DNA from: Streptomyces coffeae
Lineage (GTDB): Bacteria; Actinomycetota; Actinomycetes; Streptomycetales; Streptomycetaceae
DNA length: 64,000 bases
Direction of reading: 5' to 3'
Assembly: GCF_016741875.1 (NCBI RefSeq)
Contig: NZ_JAERRF010000007.1
Location: 62,001-126,000 of the forward strand
Under the pieces are notes generated by a model, which worked only from the letters and a program-made list of their open reading frames with translations, did no database searches and was not told the origin of the DNA. Position numbers and translations under genes: made by a program. Numbering within the stretch: position 1 is the first letter of the stretch; each line of letters starts with the position of its first letter. Shown here piece by piece: positions 33,396 to 41,937 of the stretch.

Positions 33396-34379
33396 TCAGT
33401 GGCACTGGTAGGTCGGGCTGCTGTCCTTCGTCTTCTCGTCCGTGCCCACCAGCTTCCATGAGAAGCCGGTGTCGGTGAAGTTCAGCTTCACCACGCCGAA
33501 GGCCTTGGTGAGCCGCTTCTCGCTGTTCGGTTGGACCTCTTCGATCTTGTACGGGTTGGCCCCGCCCATTCCGCCGAGGAGTTCGACGATCCCGTTCTCG
33601 TCGGCCTTGCCGTTCGGGTCCTGCGGTGCGAAGCGCTCGTAGTGGTGATCGTGGCCGTTGAGGACCAGTTCGGCCTTGGCGTCGTAGAGCAGCTTCCAGA
33701 GCGGTCGGCTGACCGGGTCGTTGCCGTGCTCGCCGGAGGAGAAGAGCGGGTGGTGCCAGTAAGCGGCCACACACTTCTTGGAGTTGGCGGCGAGGTCGGC
33801 CTTGAGCCAGTTGGTCTGCGCGCGGTCCAGGCTGTTGGAGTCCAGCGCGATGAAGTGCCAGTTGTCCTGGTCGTAGCTGTAGTAGCTCTTGCCCTTCGGG
33901 TAGGCGACTGACCCGAAGTAGTCCTTGTACCCGGCCAGTTCGCCGTCCGGGTCGTAGGTCTCGTGATTGCCGGCGACGGGGTGCGTCTTGCTCTTGAAGG
34001 CGCCCCACGTCGTGTCGTAGTACTTCTTGAAGTCCTTGAGCCGGGCGTCGTCGTACTGGTTGTCGCCCATGGTCATCACGAACGCCGGGTTGATCTTCTT
34101 CACCAGCGCGGCGGTCTTGGGATGTTCGCAGTCGCTGTCGCTCGCCGTGCACTGCTCGGCGATATCACCGGCGGCAACGGCCGTGAACCCGGCGGCGGCG
34201 CGCGGTGTGCGGTCGGGGGCGGCGGCCGCGATTCCTGCGGGCGACCACAGCGCCACGCCACCGACCAGCGCGAGCGCTGCGCCGGCGGCGACGGATATTC
34301 CTAAGCGGGGGTTCTTGACCAGGGGCCGCAGCGGCTTCAGCGGCTGCACGGGCTTCTTGGCGCGGGGGGTGGACGTCAT
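33396..34379 (-). CDS. Secreted calcineurin-like metallophosphatase
   Basis: This 327-residue protein has a long n-region and hydrophobic helix (LGISVAAGAALALVGGVAL, residues about 28-46) consistent with export, with cleavage near AAAAPDR. It carries the full metallophosphoesterase motif set: AAGDIAEQ, MGDNQYD, GNHETYD, AAYWHHPLFSSGEHG and NGHDHHYERF. This order fits purple-acid-phosphatase-like enzymes. It probably releases phosphate from extracellular esters. GAGGAG lies before the ATG at 34379. A TAGGAAA-G-TTTCCTA palindrome about 95 bp upstream may bind a regulator. It is convergent with nothing and separate from the MFS gene upstream. Confidence 0.85.
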   Translation of the reverse strand: MTSTPRAKKPVQPLKPLRPLVKNPRLGISVAAGAALALVGGVALWSPAGIAAAAPDRTPRAAAGFTAVAAGDIAEQCTASDSDCEHPKTAALVKKINPAFVMTMGDNQYDDARLKDFKKYYDTTWGAFKSKTHPVAGNHETYDPDGELAGYKDYFGSVAYPKGKSYYSYDQDNWHFIALDSNSLDRAQTNWLKADLAANSKKCVAAYWHHPLFSSGEHGNDPVSRPLWKLLYDAKAELVLNGHDHHYERFAPQDPNGKADENGIVELLGGMGGANPYKIEEVQPNSEKRLTKAFGVVKLNFTDTGFSWKLVGTDEKTKDSSPTYQCH

Positions 34380-34472
34380 CTGCGTCGTCTCCTCGATCGG
34401 CGTGGGGGGCCGTTCCCGAGGCATCCTGGCCGCGCCTCCATGTACGCGTCAAGGATTCGCCCGCATTATTGT

Positions 34473-34487
34473 TAGGAAAGTTTCCTA
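34473..34487. promoter_or_regulatory. Palindrome TAGGAAA-G-TTTCCTA upstream of the phosphatase gene
   Basis: Seven-base perfect arms lie around a central G, roughly 95 bp before the phosphatase start, next to TTATTGT. The DNA immediately beyond its right arm belongs to a transposase scar, so the promoter may have been cut by the insertion. The regulator is unknown. Confidence 0.45.
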
Positions 34488-34499
34488 CCGCCGAAGAGG

Positions 34500-34590
34500 A
34501 TCGGTCGCTACCGGACCCGCTTGCGCCTGGTGGCGTGCTCGATCACGGCGAAGACGTACAGGCGCGCCCCCGTCAGAGTGCGGACTTCGA
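34500..34590 (-). mobile_element. IS3-like integrase-core transposase scrap
   Basis: About 28 codons read LFEVRTLTGARLYVFAVIE followed by HATRR. They match the block ETVTLSGARLYVLAVIEHA of the fragment at 18.4 kb. Nothing else of the element remains. It marks the boundary between the phosphatase promoter and the terpenoid cluster. Confidence 0.6.
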
Positions 34591-34668
34591 AAAGCTCTCC
34601 CCGCCCAGGCGCAGGACCAGGGCGCGGATCGATCGGATGGTGCGTGGACGTCCACGTCGCAGAGTCGC

Positions 34669-35916
34669 TCAGTGGAACCTGTCCGGCGACGTGGACCAGG
34701 AGTGCCTCTCGTTGAGCCCTTCGGCCGTGCAGCCGGCCAGCCGCTTGTACTCCCTCGACACGCTCTCCGCCCGCTCCCGGGGCAACTCTCCGCCGAAGTC
34801 CTCTGCCAGCGCGATGATCTTCTCGGGGCCCAGCTGCCGGTTGGCCAGCACCAGTCGGTTCAGCGGCTCCCGGCGCATCGCCTCGTAGCGCAGCAGCGCC
34901 CGGGCCGGGTCGGACTGCCGCGTGAGGCACCAGGCCAGCACCCGGGCGTCGACGATCGACTGCGATCCGCCGTTCATGCCCATCGGGAACATGGGATGCG
35001 CCGCGTCGCCGAGCAGCGTGACCCGGTCGAAGCTCCACCGGGGGAGCGGATCCCGGTCGAGCATGGGGTATTCGTAGATTCCCGTGGACTCGCCTATCAG
35101 AGCGGGCAGATCGATCCACGGCAGCTTCCAGTCGGACAGCCGCCCGAGTGCCTCGCTGGTGCGGATCGGGCGGCTGGAGCGGTCGAGCGCTCCCGCCCCC
35201 TCCTTCTTGCGGATCTCCAGCACCCAGTTCATCAGCGCGTTCCCGCCCTCGGCCGGAGGGTCGACGAGGGGATAGGCGACGAACTTCGATCCCGGTCGGC
35301 CCCCCGCCACCACGATCGTGCGGCCGCCGAGGACGTGCGGGTACTCGCTGACGCCACGCCACATATGGACGCCGTTCCAGTGCGTGAGCCCCTCGCCGGG
35401 GTGTAGCTGAGCCCGTAACGCGGAGTCGATGCCGTCCGCGCCGATCAGCACGTCGGCCTCCTCGACGCACTCCGCCCCCGATCGGCGGTCCACGAAGTGG
35501 GCGCGCACGCCGGCCGGGCGCTGCTCGAAGCGCTGGAACGACATACCCGTGCGGACGGCGTCCTCGCCCATCCGTTGCCGTACCGCCGCCAGCAGCATCA
35601 TCTGCAGCCGCCCGCGGTGCACCGAGTACTGCGGCCAGCGGTAGCCGGCGATGATGCCGAGGGGCTCCGACCACACCCGCTCGCCGACTCGGTCGCAGTA
35701 GAGCAGCTCCCTCGGCGGCAGGCCGATCGCGGCCAGTTCGTCGCCGAGACCCAGCTCGGTCAGTTCGCGTACGGCGTGGGGCAGCAGGTTGATGCCGACG
35801 CCGACCGCGTGGATCTCGCGGGCGGACTCGCGGACGAGCGGGCTGAACCCCGCCGTGTGCAGGCTCAGAGCGGTGACGAGACCGGCGATCCCACCACCCA
35901 CCACGATGATTCTCAC
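34669..35916 (-). CDS. FAD-dependent monooxygenase (salicylate-hydroxylase/UbiH-like), last gene of terpenoid operon
   Basis: This 415-residue class A flavin monooxygenase begins MRIIVVGGGIAGLVTALSL (GxGxxG). It has the DG motif DVLIGADGIDSALRAQL near residue 160 and the GD motif LLGDAAHPMFPMGMNGG near residue 290. The GTG start at 35916 follows GGGGGA and lies 10 nt beyond the stop of the P450 gene, so it is the last gene of the six-gene operon. Enzymes of this family hydroxylate aromatic rings or epoxidise terminal double bonds of polyprenyl chains. Either would fit a cluster with a prenyltransferase and class II cyclase. NAD(P)H is the presumed electron donor. Confidence 0.85.
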   Translation of the reverse strand: MRIIVVGGGIAGLVTALSLHTAGFSPLVRESAREIHAVGVGINLLPHAVRELTELGLGDELAAIGLPPRELLYCDRVGERVWSEPLGIIAGYRWPQYSVHRGRLQMMLLAAVRQRMGEDAVRTGMSFQRFEQRPAGVRAHFVDRRSGAECVEEADVLIGADGIDSALRAQLHPGEGLTHWNGVHMWRGVSEYPHVLGGRTIVVAGGRPGSKFVAYPLVDPPAEGGNALMNWVLEIRKKEGAGALDRSSRPIRTSEALGRLSDWKLPWIDLPALIGESTGIYEYPMLDRDPLPRWSFDRVTLLGDAAHPMFPMGMNGGSQSIVDARVLAWCLTRQSDPARALLRYEAMRREPLNRLVLANRQLGPEKIIALAEDFGGELPRERAESVSREYKRLAGCTAEGLNERHSWSTSPDRFH

Positions 35917-35926
35917 TTGTCCCCCA

Positions 35927-37273
35927 TCACGTTCGGCGTCGCACGACAACGGGAACGCCCCGGCGGGGCCGCATGGCCATGATGCTGGCCGGGGTCACCT
36001 CCCCCGCCAGTCGCAGTTCGGTCCGCCGCAGCAGCTCGATCAGGATCGTTTTCAGCTCGGCCGTCGCGAACGGCGAGCCGATGCACCGGTGCGCGCCGCC
36101 GCCGAAGGGCAGAAAGGTGGACGGCGTCGCCGGGCGGTGCGCGGGGTGCCCGGGACTCCAGCGCTCGGGCAGGAACTCCGTTGGCTGAGGCCACACCTCG
36201 GGCATCCGGTGAGTGACGTACGGGCTGATGGCCAGACGGCGGCCGGCCCGGATGGTGTGGCCGGCGAACTCGAAGTCCTGGGCCGCGACCCGGGGCAGGA
36301 CCACGACCGGCGGGTGAAGCCGCAGGGCCTCCTGCACGACCGCGTCCACATAGGGCAGCCGCTCCAGAGCTTCGCCGGTGAGCTCGGCGTCCCCGAGGAC
36401 GGAGTCGACCTCCTTGCGGGCGTCGTCCCACACGCCCGGAGTGTGGAGCGCCGCGTGCACGGTCCACCCCATGGCCGCGCTGGTTGTCTCGTACCCCGCG
36501 ACGATCAGGCTGATCACCTGATCCTCGAGCTCGCGGTCGCCCAGGCTGCGCCCCTCGGAGTCCCGGGCGGCCAGCAGCATCCCCAGCCCGTCGCCTCCCT
36601 CGGCCTCGCAGCCTCCCGCTCCCGCTGCGCCCGGTCCTCTGGCGCGACGGCGGCCGATCTCGGCTTGCACCCTGGCCGCCACCTGCCGACGGGCTTTTCT
36701 CGCCCTGGCCGTCATGGGGTTGGGAATCCCGGTCAGGAAGAGCTGCATGCCCAGGGGGAGGTCCGTGGAGTTGAGCGCGATCTGCAGCCGTGCTCCGATC
36801 ATGTGGTTGTCCGTCGCCAGCGGGGCGCCGTAGAGAGCCTCGACCGTATTGCGGCGGATCACCGAGCGCAGCGCCTGGTAGAGATCGATCCTTCGGCCGC
36901 TCTCCCAGGTCTCCACGGCCGCCGCCGTGTTCCGTGCCATCAGGCGTACGTACGCGTCGATGCGCCGCCGGTGGAACGCGGGGAGCGTCAGATGACGTCG
37001 CCTCTGGTGGTCCGGGCCGTCCGTGACGAGCAGCGCGGTGTCGCCCAGGACGGGCAGCATCACCTCGAACGAGTCGCGCCAGGAGAAGAGTGAGGGGTTG
37101 GCGAAGACGAAGGAGTTCGCCTCCGGTCCGAAGACGAAGGCCGTGCGCTGTGAGCCGTATCCGACGCCCACCACGGAGCCGTGGGCACGGTACGCGTCCA
37201 TCATCCCGGTGAAGGGGTCGAGGGCGAACTGGAGCACCCGGCGCGGGGAGAGGCTGGGCATGGTCCGGCTCAT
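35927..37273 (-). CDS. Cytochrome P450
   Basis: This 448-residue P450 has the I-helix oxygen motif AGYETTS (near residue 250), the ExxR helix EALRLHPP (near 310), the PERW segment EFLPERWSP (near 350) and the heme loop FGGGAHRCIG with its cysteine (near 390). The start overlaps the stop of the polyprenyl synthase gene (ATGA). It is soluble with no N-terminal anchor. Its length and FxPFGxGxHRCIG loop resemble the CYP102/CYP110-like long bacterial forms. No ferredoxin gene is in the operon, so redox partners come from elsewhere. It likely oxidises the cyclised terpenoid. Confidence 0.9.
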   Translation of the reverse strand: MSRTMPSLSPRRVLQFALDPFTGMMDAYRAHGSVVGVGYGSQRTAFVFGPEANSFVFANPSLFSWRDSFEVMLPVLGDTALLVTDGPDHQRRRHLTLPAFHRRRIDAYVRLMARNTAAAVETWESGRRIDLYQALRSVIRRNTVEALYGAPLATDNHMIGARLQIALNSTDLPLGMQLFLTGIPNPMTARARKARRQVAARVQAEIGRRRARGPGAAGAGGCEAEGGDGLGMLLAARDSEGRSLGDRELEDQVISLIVAGYETTSAAMGWTVHAALHTPGVWDDARKEVDSVLGDAELTGEALERLPYVDAVVQEALRLHPPVVVLPRVAAQDFEFAGHTIRAGRRLAISPYVTHRMPEVWPQPTEFLPERWSPGHPAHRPATPSTFLPFGGGAHRCIGSPFATAELKTILIELLRRTELRLAGEVTPASIMAMRPRRGVPVVVRRRT

Positions 37274-38361
37274 CGGCCGTCCTCCGGCGAGGAGCGGTCC
37301 GTGCCGCGAACGTCCGACTGGTGCGGGCGAGGGCTGACCAGTGCGTCCATCTCTGGGAGCAGCAGTCGCATGGTGCGCAGGATCCGTTGGGGCGCGTCGC
37401 GGAACGCGCCGTCCAGAGAGCCGAGTTCGTCGAGGGACTGCCGCAGATGCTGATTCGCGGTCGCGACGGCGGTCGCCACGGATCCGCTGTTCTCCAGGAC
37501 CCGGATGGCCTCCGCGACGGCCTCTGGGCCGGCGCCCGGCCCGATCAGGGGACGCAGCCGGGTGCCCGCCCGGCGCAGCCCATGGATGACGGGCAGGGTA
37601 TAGACACCGTGCGACAGGTCGGCGCTGTGGGGTGTGGCGCCCGCCGGTCCCGCCGGGGGCCGAAGGTCGCGTACGTCATTCCAGATCTGGAAGGCCACAC
37701 CAAGTTCGTACGCGTACGAGGCCAGCACCTTGGTCTGGCGGCTGCTCGCACCCGCCGTCAGCCCGCCCAGCAGGGCGCTGAGGGAGAGCAGCTCGGCGGT
37801 CTTCCCGGAGATGGAGGCCATATAGCTCTCCACCGAGCGTTCCGGGCGTCCGATGTCGTGCAGCTCCATGAGCTGGCCCACGCAGATGCGCTGCGCGCAC
37901 CGGACCGCGGCCCTGGACTCCTCCGTGCCGAGCGAGGCGGCCTGCCCCAGAGCGGTGGTCAGCAGATAATCGCCGAGGACGAGCGCCACATCGTCTCCGT
38001 AGCGCGCGTTGGCCGTGGCCCGCCCGCGGCGCTCGGCGGCTTGGTCGCACAGATCGTCGTGGTGCAGCGTGGCGAGGTGGAGCGTCTCCACGGCGGTCGC
38101 GGCGGTGACGGTCCGCTCGGACGTGGGCGTGTCACCGGCGACGAGATACGCGGAGGTCAGGGTCAGGCTCGGCCGCAGGTACCGGCCTGGCCGCGCCGCG
38201 AGATGGCGCAGCGCCTCGTCGATCCGCCGGTCGCCTGTCGTAAGGGATGTGAGCACTCTGTCGTGGACGCGGGCGAGATCGCCGCGGAGCGCGGGGAAAT
38301 CCTCGGCGAGCTCGGCCGACGTCGCGTCCTGGGCCCGGGGCGGGCCGCTCTCGGCGCCCAT
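37270..38361 (-). CDS. Polyprenyl (isoprenyl) diphosphate synthase
   Basis: This 363-residue trans-isoprenyl diphosphate synthase has the first aspartate-rich motif DDLCD at residues 102-106 (in LHHDDLCD). The second motif is present as NDVRD at 228-232, with Asn in place of the usual first Asp. The residues 5 and 4 positions before the first motif are Ala and Thr, small side chains that in this family usually allow chains longer than C15-C20. It should condense IPP with an allylic primer to give the C20-C25 or longer substrate of the cluster. The start is one base after the UbiA stop (TGAGATG). The chain length is inferred and untested. Confidence 0.9.
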   Translation of the reverse strand: MGAESGPPRAQDATSAELAEDFPALRGDLARVHDRVLTSLTTGDRRIDEALRHLAARPGRYLRPSLTLTSAYLVAGDTPTSERTVTAATAVETLHLATLHHDDLCDQAAERRGRATANARYGDDVALVLGDYLLTTALGQAASLGTEESRAAVRCAQRICVGQLMELHDIGRPERSVESYMASISGKTAELLSLSALLGGLTAGASSRQTKVLASYAYELGVAFQIWNDVRDLRPPAGPAGATPHSADLSHGVYTLPVIHGLRRAGTRLRPLIGPGAGPEAVAEAIRVLENSGSVATAVATANQHLRQSLDELGSLDGAFRDAPQRILRTMRLLLPEMDALVSPRPHQSDVRGTDRSSPEDGR

Positions 38362-38362
38362 C

Positions 38363-39265
38363 TCAGAGCCACGCTCCGACCGAGAAGAGCACGAAGTCGG
38401 TGATCATCAGGTGGTAGAGCCAGGCCCAGGAGATCATCTCCGGCCCGATCCGGGACCGGGAGACGGACCACACCAGGGCAGCCGCCCAGGGCAGGGTCAC
38501 CGCGGGGAGCAGGACGGTCGCGGAGTCCAGGCGGAGCGCCAGGGCGAGGACGACGAGGTAGAACCCGAGGAGGCAGCAGGCGTAGAGGGCCTTGGTCACC
38601 GCGGGGCTGACGACGTGGGGGAGCGTGGTCTTCCCGGCCGCCCGGTCCTTGTCGACGTCCCGCGCGTTGTTGTGCAGCATCAGCCCGGCGAAGAGGAACC
38701 CGGGGCCCAGCGACGCCAGGACGATGGTGCCGTCCACGTGCCCGACGTTCAGCCAGGCGAGGATGAGGGTGACGCCGGCGCCCGTCACAACGAAGTCGAG
38801 CAGCTCGCCCATGGCCCGGTGGCCCAGAGGCCGGGGCCCGCCCGCGTAGCTGAAGTACGCCAGATAGCACAGGGCGATCAGCGGCAGCAGCCACAGGCTG
38901 GTGGTGATCGCGAGCACGGCGAGGCCGACCCAGGCGACGCCGAAGCAGGCGAGGCCGACGGTACGCAGCCGCCGCATGTCCAGTCCCAGGGCGAGAGAGC
39001 TCTGCGGTCGCACCCCGCCGGGCTGGTCGAGCCCGCGTACGTAGTCCTCGTAGTCGTTGATGAATCGCCGTCCGGCGCAGTCGGGCACCAGGATGAGGAG
39101 GGTCAGCGCGACCCGCCAGGCCGACAGGTCGCCGCTGTGGTGGGCAGCGGAGATCGCGTACGCGCCCTGAAGGACGACGACGAAGAGGAGAGGCGGTCCC
39201 GAGGCGACGATCCAGGCGGCCAGGGTGGGCTGACGCGCTCCGGAGGCGGCTTGCGCCGACGTCAT
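38363..39265 (-). CDS. UbiA/MenA-family membrane prenyltransferase or UbiA-type terpene cyclase
   Basis: This 300-residue membrane protein has about nine spans. The two Asp-rich loops are intact: NDYEDYVRGLD (residues 70-80), with MenA-like spacing, and DVDKD (203-207, within NNARDVDKDRAAGKTTLP). These bind Mg-diphosphate. The start ATG overlaps the methyltransferase stop. Most relatives attach a polyprenyl chain to an aromatic acceptor, but some UbiA proteins of terpenoid clusters are cyclases acting on the diphosphate itself. The nearby class II cyclase leaves both options open. No dedicated aromatic-acid biosynthesis gene is in the cluster, which slightly favours an acceptor from primary metabolism or the cyclase role. 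Confidence 0.85.
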   Translation of the reverse strand: MTSAQAASGARQPTLAAWIVASGPPLLFVVVLQGAYAISAAHHSGDLSAWRVALTLLILVPDCAGRRFINDYEDYVRGLDQPGGVRPQSSLALGLDMRRLRTVGLACFGVAWVGLAVLAITTSLWLLPLIALCYLAYFSYAGGPRPLGHRAMGELLDFVVTGAGVTLILAWLNVGHVDGTIVLASLGPGFLFAGLMLHNNARDVDKDRAAGKTTLPHVVSPAVTKALYACCLLGFYLVVLALALRLDSATVLLPAVTLPWAAALVWSVSRSRIGPEMISWAWLYHLMITDFVLFSVGAWL

Positions 39266-40005
39266 GCCCGCCCCCTTTCACCGGGTACGGCGAGCTTGGT
39301 GCCGGCCGCCTGGAACATGACGTTGGTGGACTTCGTCGTGGCCATGCGTACGGTTCCCTTGCGACCGAAGAACCAGGGGATAAGGTCGGTGGCCCGGGGC
39401 CAGAGCCCGTACATCCGCAGCGGGACGCCGTGGTGTTCGGCCACCAGGGCCAGCCGGATCCGGTCGATGAACAGCCTGTGGTCGTGCGTGCCTTTCAGCG
39501 CCATGCCCGGCAGCGGTAGATTCTCGGTGAGCGTCACGATGAGAATGCGCGCCAGCAGTGTGTCGGCGATGGTGTCGAGCAGCAGGAATCCGCCCGGCCG
39601 CAGAATTCGGCAGCATTCGGCGACCACAGCATAGGGTTCGTCGAAATGCTCCAGGCACTGGCCCGCCACGACGACGTCCACGCTCCCGTCGTCGAAGGGA
39701 ATCTTGGTCACATCGGTGTGGACCGTCTCGTCGACGCCGTGCGCACGGGCCACCTCCAGCGACCGCTGGGACTGGTCCACGCCGATGTGGCGGTAGCCCT
39801 TGCCCTGGATGTGGGGGTGGAGCAGGCCGCCGCCGCAGGCGACGTCCACCAGCGTGGCGCCCGGTCCGGCGGCCGGCGGAATCATCTCGCCGCGTTTCGC
39901 GGCGATCCAGCTGAGTGCGGTGAAAGGACCGCGCGGATTCCACCATTGGTCCGCCAGGTCGTCGTACTGAGTGAGATCGTTGGCGGAGACGATCCTTTTC
40001 TTCAT
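39262..40005 (-). CDS. UbiG-like SAM-dependent methyltransferase
   Basis: This 247-residue class I methyltransferase begins YDDLADQWWNPRGPFTALSW, which resembles the N-terminus of UbiG (ASEWWDPNGxFxPLH). It has SAM motif I as LVDVACGGGLLHPHI, motif II with HIGVDQSQRSLEVAR, and SVDVVVAGQCLEHFDEPY later. UbiG methylates the oxygens of polyprenylated catechols. Here the enzyme could O- or C-methylate a prenylated aromatic or terpenoid hydroxyl. Its N-terminal similarity to UbiG supports a polyprenylated substrate near the membrane. The stop overlaps the UbiA start (ATGA) and its own start is 16 nt from the cyclase stop. Confidence 0.85.
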   Translation of the reverse strand: MKKRIVSANDLTQYDDLADQWWNPRGPFTALSWIAAKRGEMIPPAAGPGATLVDVACGGGLLHPHIQGKGYRHIGVDQSQRSLEVARAHGVDETVHTDVTKIPFDDGSVDVVVAGQCLEHFDEPYAVVAECCRILRPGGFLLLDTIADTLLARILIVTLTENLPLPGMALKGTHDHRLFIDRIRLALVAEHHGVPLRMYGLWPRATDLIPWFFGRKGTVRMATTKSTNVMFQAAGTKLAVPGERGRA

Positions 40006-40020
40006 CTGTCCCCCTCAGAG

Positions 40021-41913
40021 TTAGCGTGAATAGCGCCCCATTGCCATGACCGGATACAGCTGGCGGTACATGGGGTAGCTCATGTAGAACTGCCGGGGCA
40101 GGACGGTTCCGGTGAACGTCTCCTCGTCCCAGCTGCCGTCCGCGTTCTGCGTCATGGCGAGCCAGCCCAGGGCGCGCTGGACGCGTCCGTCCCCGGCGGC
40201 GACGCCCGCCGCGTGCAGGGCGAGCAGGGCCCAGGCCGTCTGGCTGGGTGTGGAATCTCCCCGTCCGTGCAGCGCCGGGTCCTCGTAGGACTGCACGCCT
40301 TCGCCCCAGCCGCCGTCAGTATTCTGACGGCCGGTCAGCCATCGGACGGCCCGTCGCACGGCGTCGTGGTCTTCGGGGACGCCGGCGCGGCGCAGCGCGG
40401 TGACGGCCGCGCCCGTGCTGTAGAGGTAGTTGACGCCCCAACGCCCGTACCAGGAACCGTCCTTCTCCTGGTGGGTCAGGAGCCACCGCACGGCCTGGCG
40501 CACGCGCGGGTGGTCCCGCAGCCCCTGGGCGGCCAGTGCCTCGAGGGCGTGGGCGGTGATGTCCGGGCACGGCGGGTCAGTGAGCTCGGTGAAGTCGAGA
40601 GTCGCCAACTTGCTCGCGATCAGGGAGGTGTTGTCGGCGTCGTATGCGGCCCAGCCGCCGTCGCCGCACTGCATCGTCAGCAGCCAGTTGATGCCCCGGT
40701 TGACGGCGCCGCGCCGGGCCGCGGCCGCCTCCGGGTCCTCCGGCTGCACCCGTGAGAGGGCCTCGAGAACGACGGCGGTGTCGTCGCAGTCCGGATAGCT
40801 CTTTTCGACGAACCCGACCGACCAGCCGCCCGCCGCGCTGCCCGGCCGGGCCACGGCCCAGTCGCCGTAGGCGCGGACCTCCTGACCCGCCAGCCAGTCG
40901 GCGGCCCGCAGCAGCGCGGGATGATCCGCCGGAAGCCCGGCGTCGAGCAGCGCCCAAACGCACAGCGCGCTGTCCCACACGGGGGTGGGCATGCAGTTCA
41001 TCCGGCGCATCGGCCCCTCGGGCGACTCCAGCCACACCGCGAAGCTGTCCAGGCCCTCGAGGCCCCGCTGGATCTCCGGATCCTTCGCGTCCTTGCCCGC
41101 TGCGTACAGCCCCAGCAGGCAGAAGACCGAGGCGACGTTGCACGCCAGCCACGCGCCGTCCGCCTCCTGCCGGTCGAGGATCCACTGGATGGAGCGGCGG
41201 ACCGCGCGCCGCCTGAGGGGGCCTGGAGAAAGGCGGTTGAGGCCACGCGCGCCCTGGTCCAGGAGCTGCCCGAGGCGTGGAGGGGAGGATCGGGAGTGGT
41301 GCCGGGCGTCCGCCGACTTGCTCCCGACGGAGTGGAGTTCGTCCAGCCGGAAGCCCGGGTCGACGACCGGCCGCCGGTCATGGACCAGGCCCAGCGGCAC
41401 GAGGGCGAGCCGGGTCCACGTGGAGAGCTTGTACAGAGACATGGGCGCCGCGGGCGGCAGCAGGACGACCTCGGGCAGGACCGTGGGCACGCTGTCCCAG
41501 GAGCCCTGGCCGAACAAGGCCAGCCAGATCTTGGCTTCGAGCCGACAGGATGCCAACCCACCCTGTGACCTGACGAATTGGGCGGCCTCCCGCATATGGG
41601 GACGCTCGGGCCCGTCTCCCGACAGGCGGAGCGCGAGGTAGGCCTCTACGGTGGTCGAAAGGTCGCCGGGACCGTGCGGATAGATCGTCCAGCCGCCGTC
41701 CGGGGACTGCTGCGACCGAATCCAACGGGCACTTGCGGACACCGTCTTCTCGTCGCGTACGCCCAGCAGTTCGCGGATGAACACGTCGACGGCGTCGACC
41801 ATGACGTTGGCGTCCGGGCAGCGCGACCACCAGCCGTCCGCGTCCTGCATGGCCAGCAGCCGCTCGATGCCGCGTTCCAGGACCAGCTTCGTATCCGGGG
41901 TATCCAAGTGCAT
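40021..41913 (-). CDS. Squalene-hopene-cyclase-like class II terpene cyclase
   Basis: This 630-residue protein has the length and layout of squalene-hopene cyclases. It carries the protonating DxDD motif as DCDD at residues 375-378 (YPDCDDTA), the position known for bacterial enzymes. At least five QW repeats are visible (SQQSPDGGW, MQCGDGGW, HQEKDGSW, RQNTDGGW, TQNADGSW), as is GGWAAYDADNTS. It differs from true hopene cyclases in its N-terminal half and has no neighbouring squalene synthase, so the substrate is probably a prenylated aromatic or a linear/monocyclic polyprenyl compound. It is the promoter-proximal gene of the six-gene operon. Confidence 0.9.
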   Translation of the reverse strand: MHLDTPDTKLVLERGIERLLAMQDADGWWSRCPDANVMVDAVDVFIRELLGVRDEKTVSASARWIRSQQSPDGGWTIYPHGPGDLSTTVEAYLALRLSGDGPERPHMREAAQFVRSQGGLASCRLEAKIWLALFGQGSWDSVPTVLPEVVLLPPAAPMSLYKLSTWTRLALVPLGLVHDRRPVVDPGFRLDELHSVGSKSADARHHSRSSPPRLGQLLDQGARGLNRLSPGPLRRRAVRRSIQWILDRQEADGAWLACNVASVFCLLGLYAAGKDAKDPEIQRGLEGLDSFAVWLESPEGPMRRMNCMPTPVWDSALCVWALLDAGLPADHPALLRAADWLAGQEVRAYGDWAVARPGSAAGGWSVGFVEKSYPDCDDTAVVLEALSRVQPEDPEAAAARRGAVNRGINWLLTMQCGDGGWAAYDADNTSLIASKLATLDFTELTDPPCPDITAHALEALAAQGLRDHPRVRQAVRWLLTHQEKDGSWYGRWGVNYLYSTGAAVTALRRAGVPEDHDAVRRAVRWLTGRQNTDGGWGEGVQSYEDPALHGRGDSTPSQTAWALLALHAAGVAAGDGRVQRALGWLAMTQNADGSWDEETFTGTVLPRQFYMSYPMYRQLYPVMAMGRYSR

Positions 41914-41924
41914 AGACCCACTCC

Positions 41925-41937
41925 TGACAATTTGTCA
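41925..41937. promoter_or_regulatory. Palindrome TGACAA-T-TTGTCA between cyclase operon and monooxygenase
   Basis: Perfect 6-base arms around one T lie 12 bp upstream of the cyclase ATG and about 95 bp before the divergent monooxygenase. It is placed where a repressor could control the terpenoid operon. The cluster has no own regulator gene, so the binding protein would be encoded elsewhere. Confidence 0.5.
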
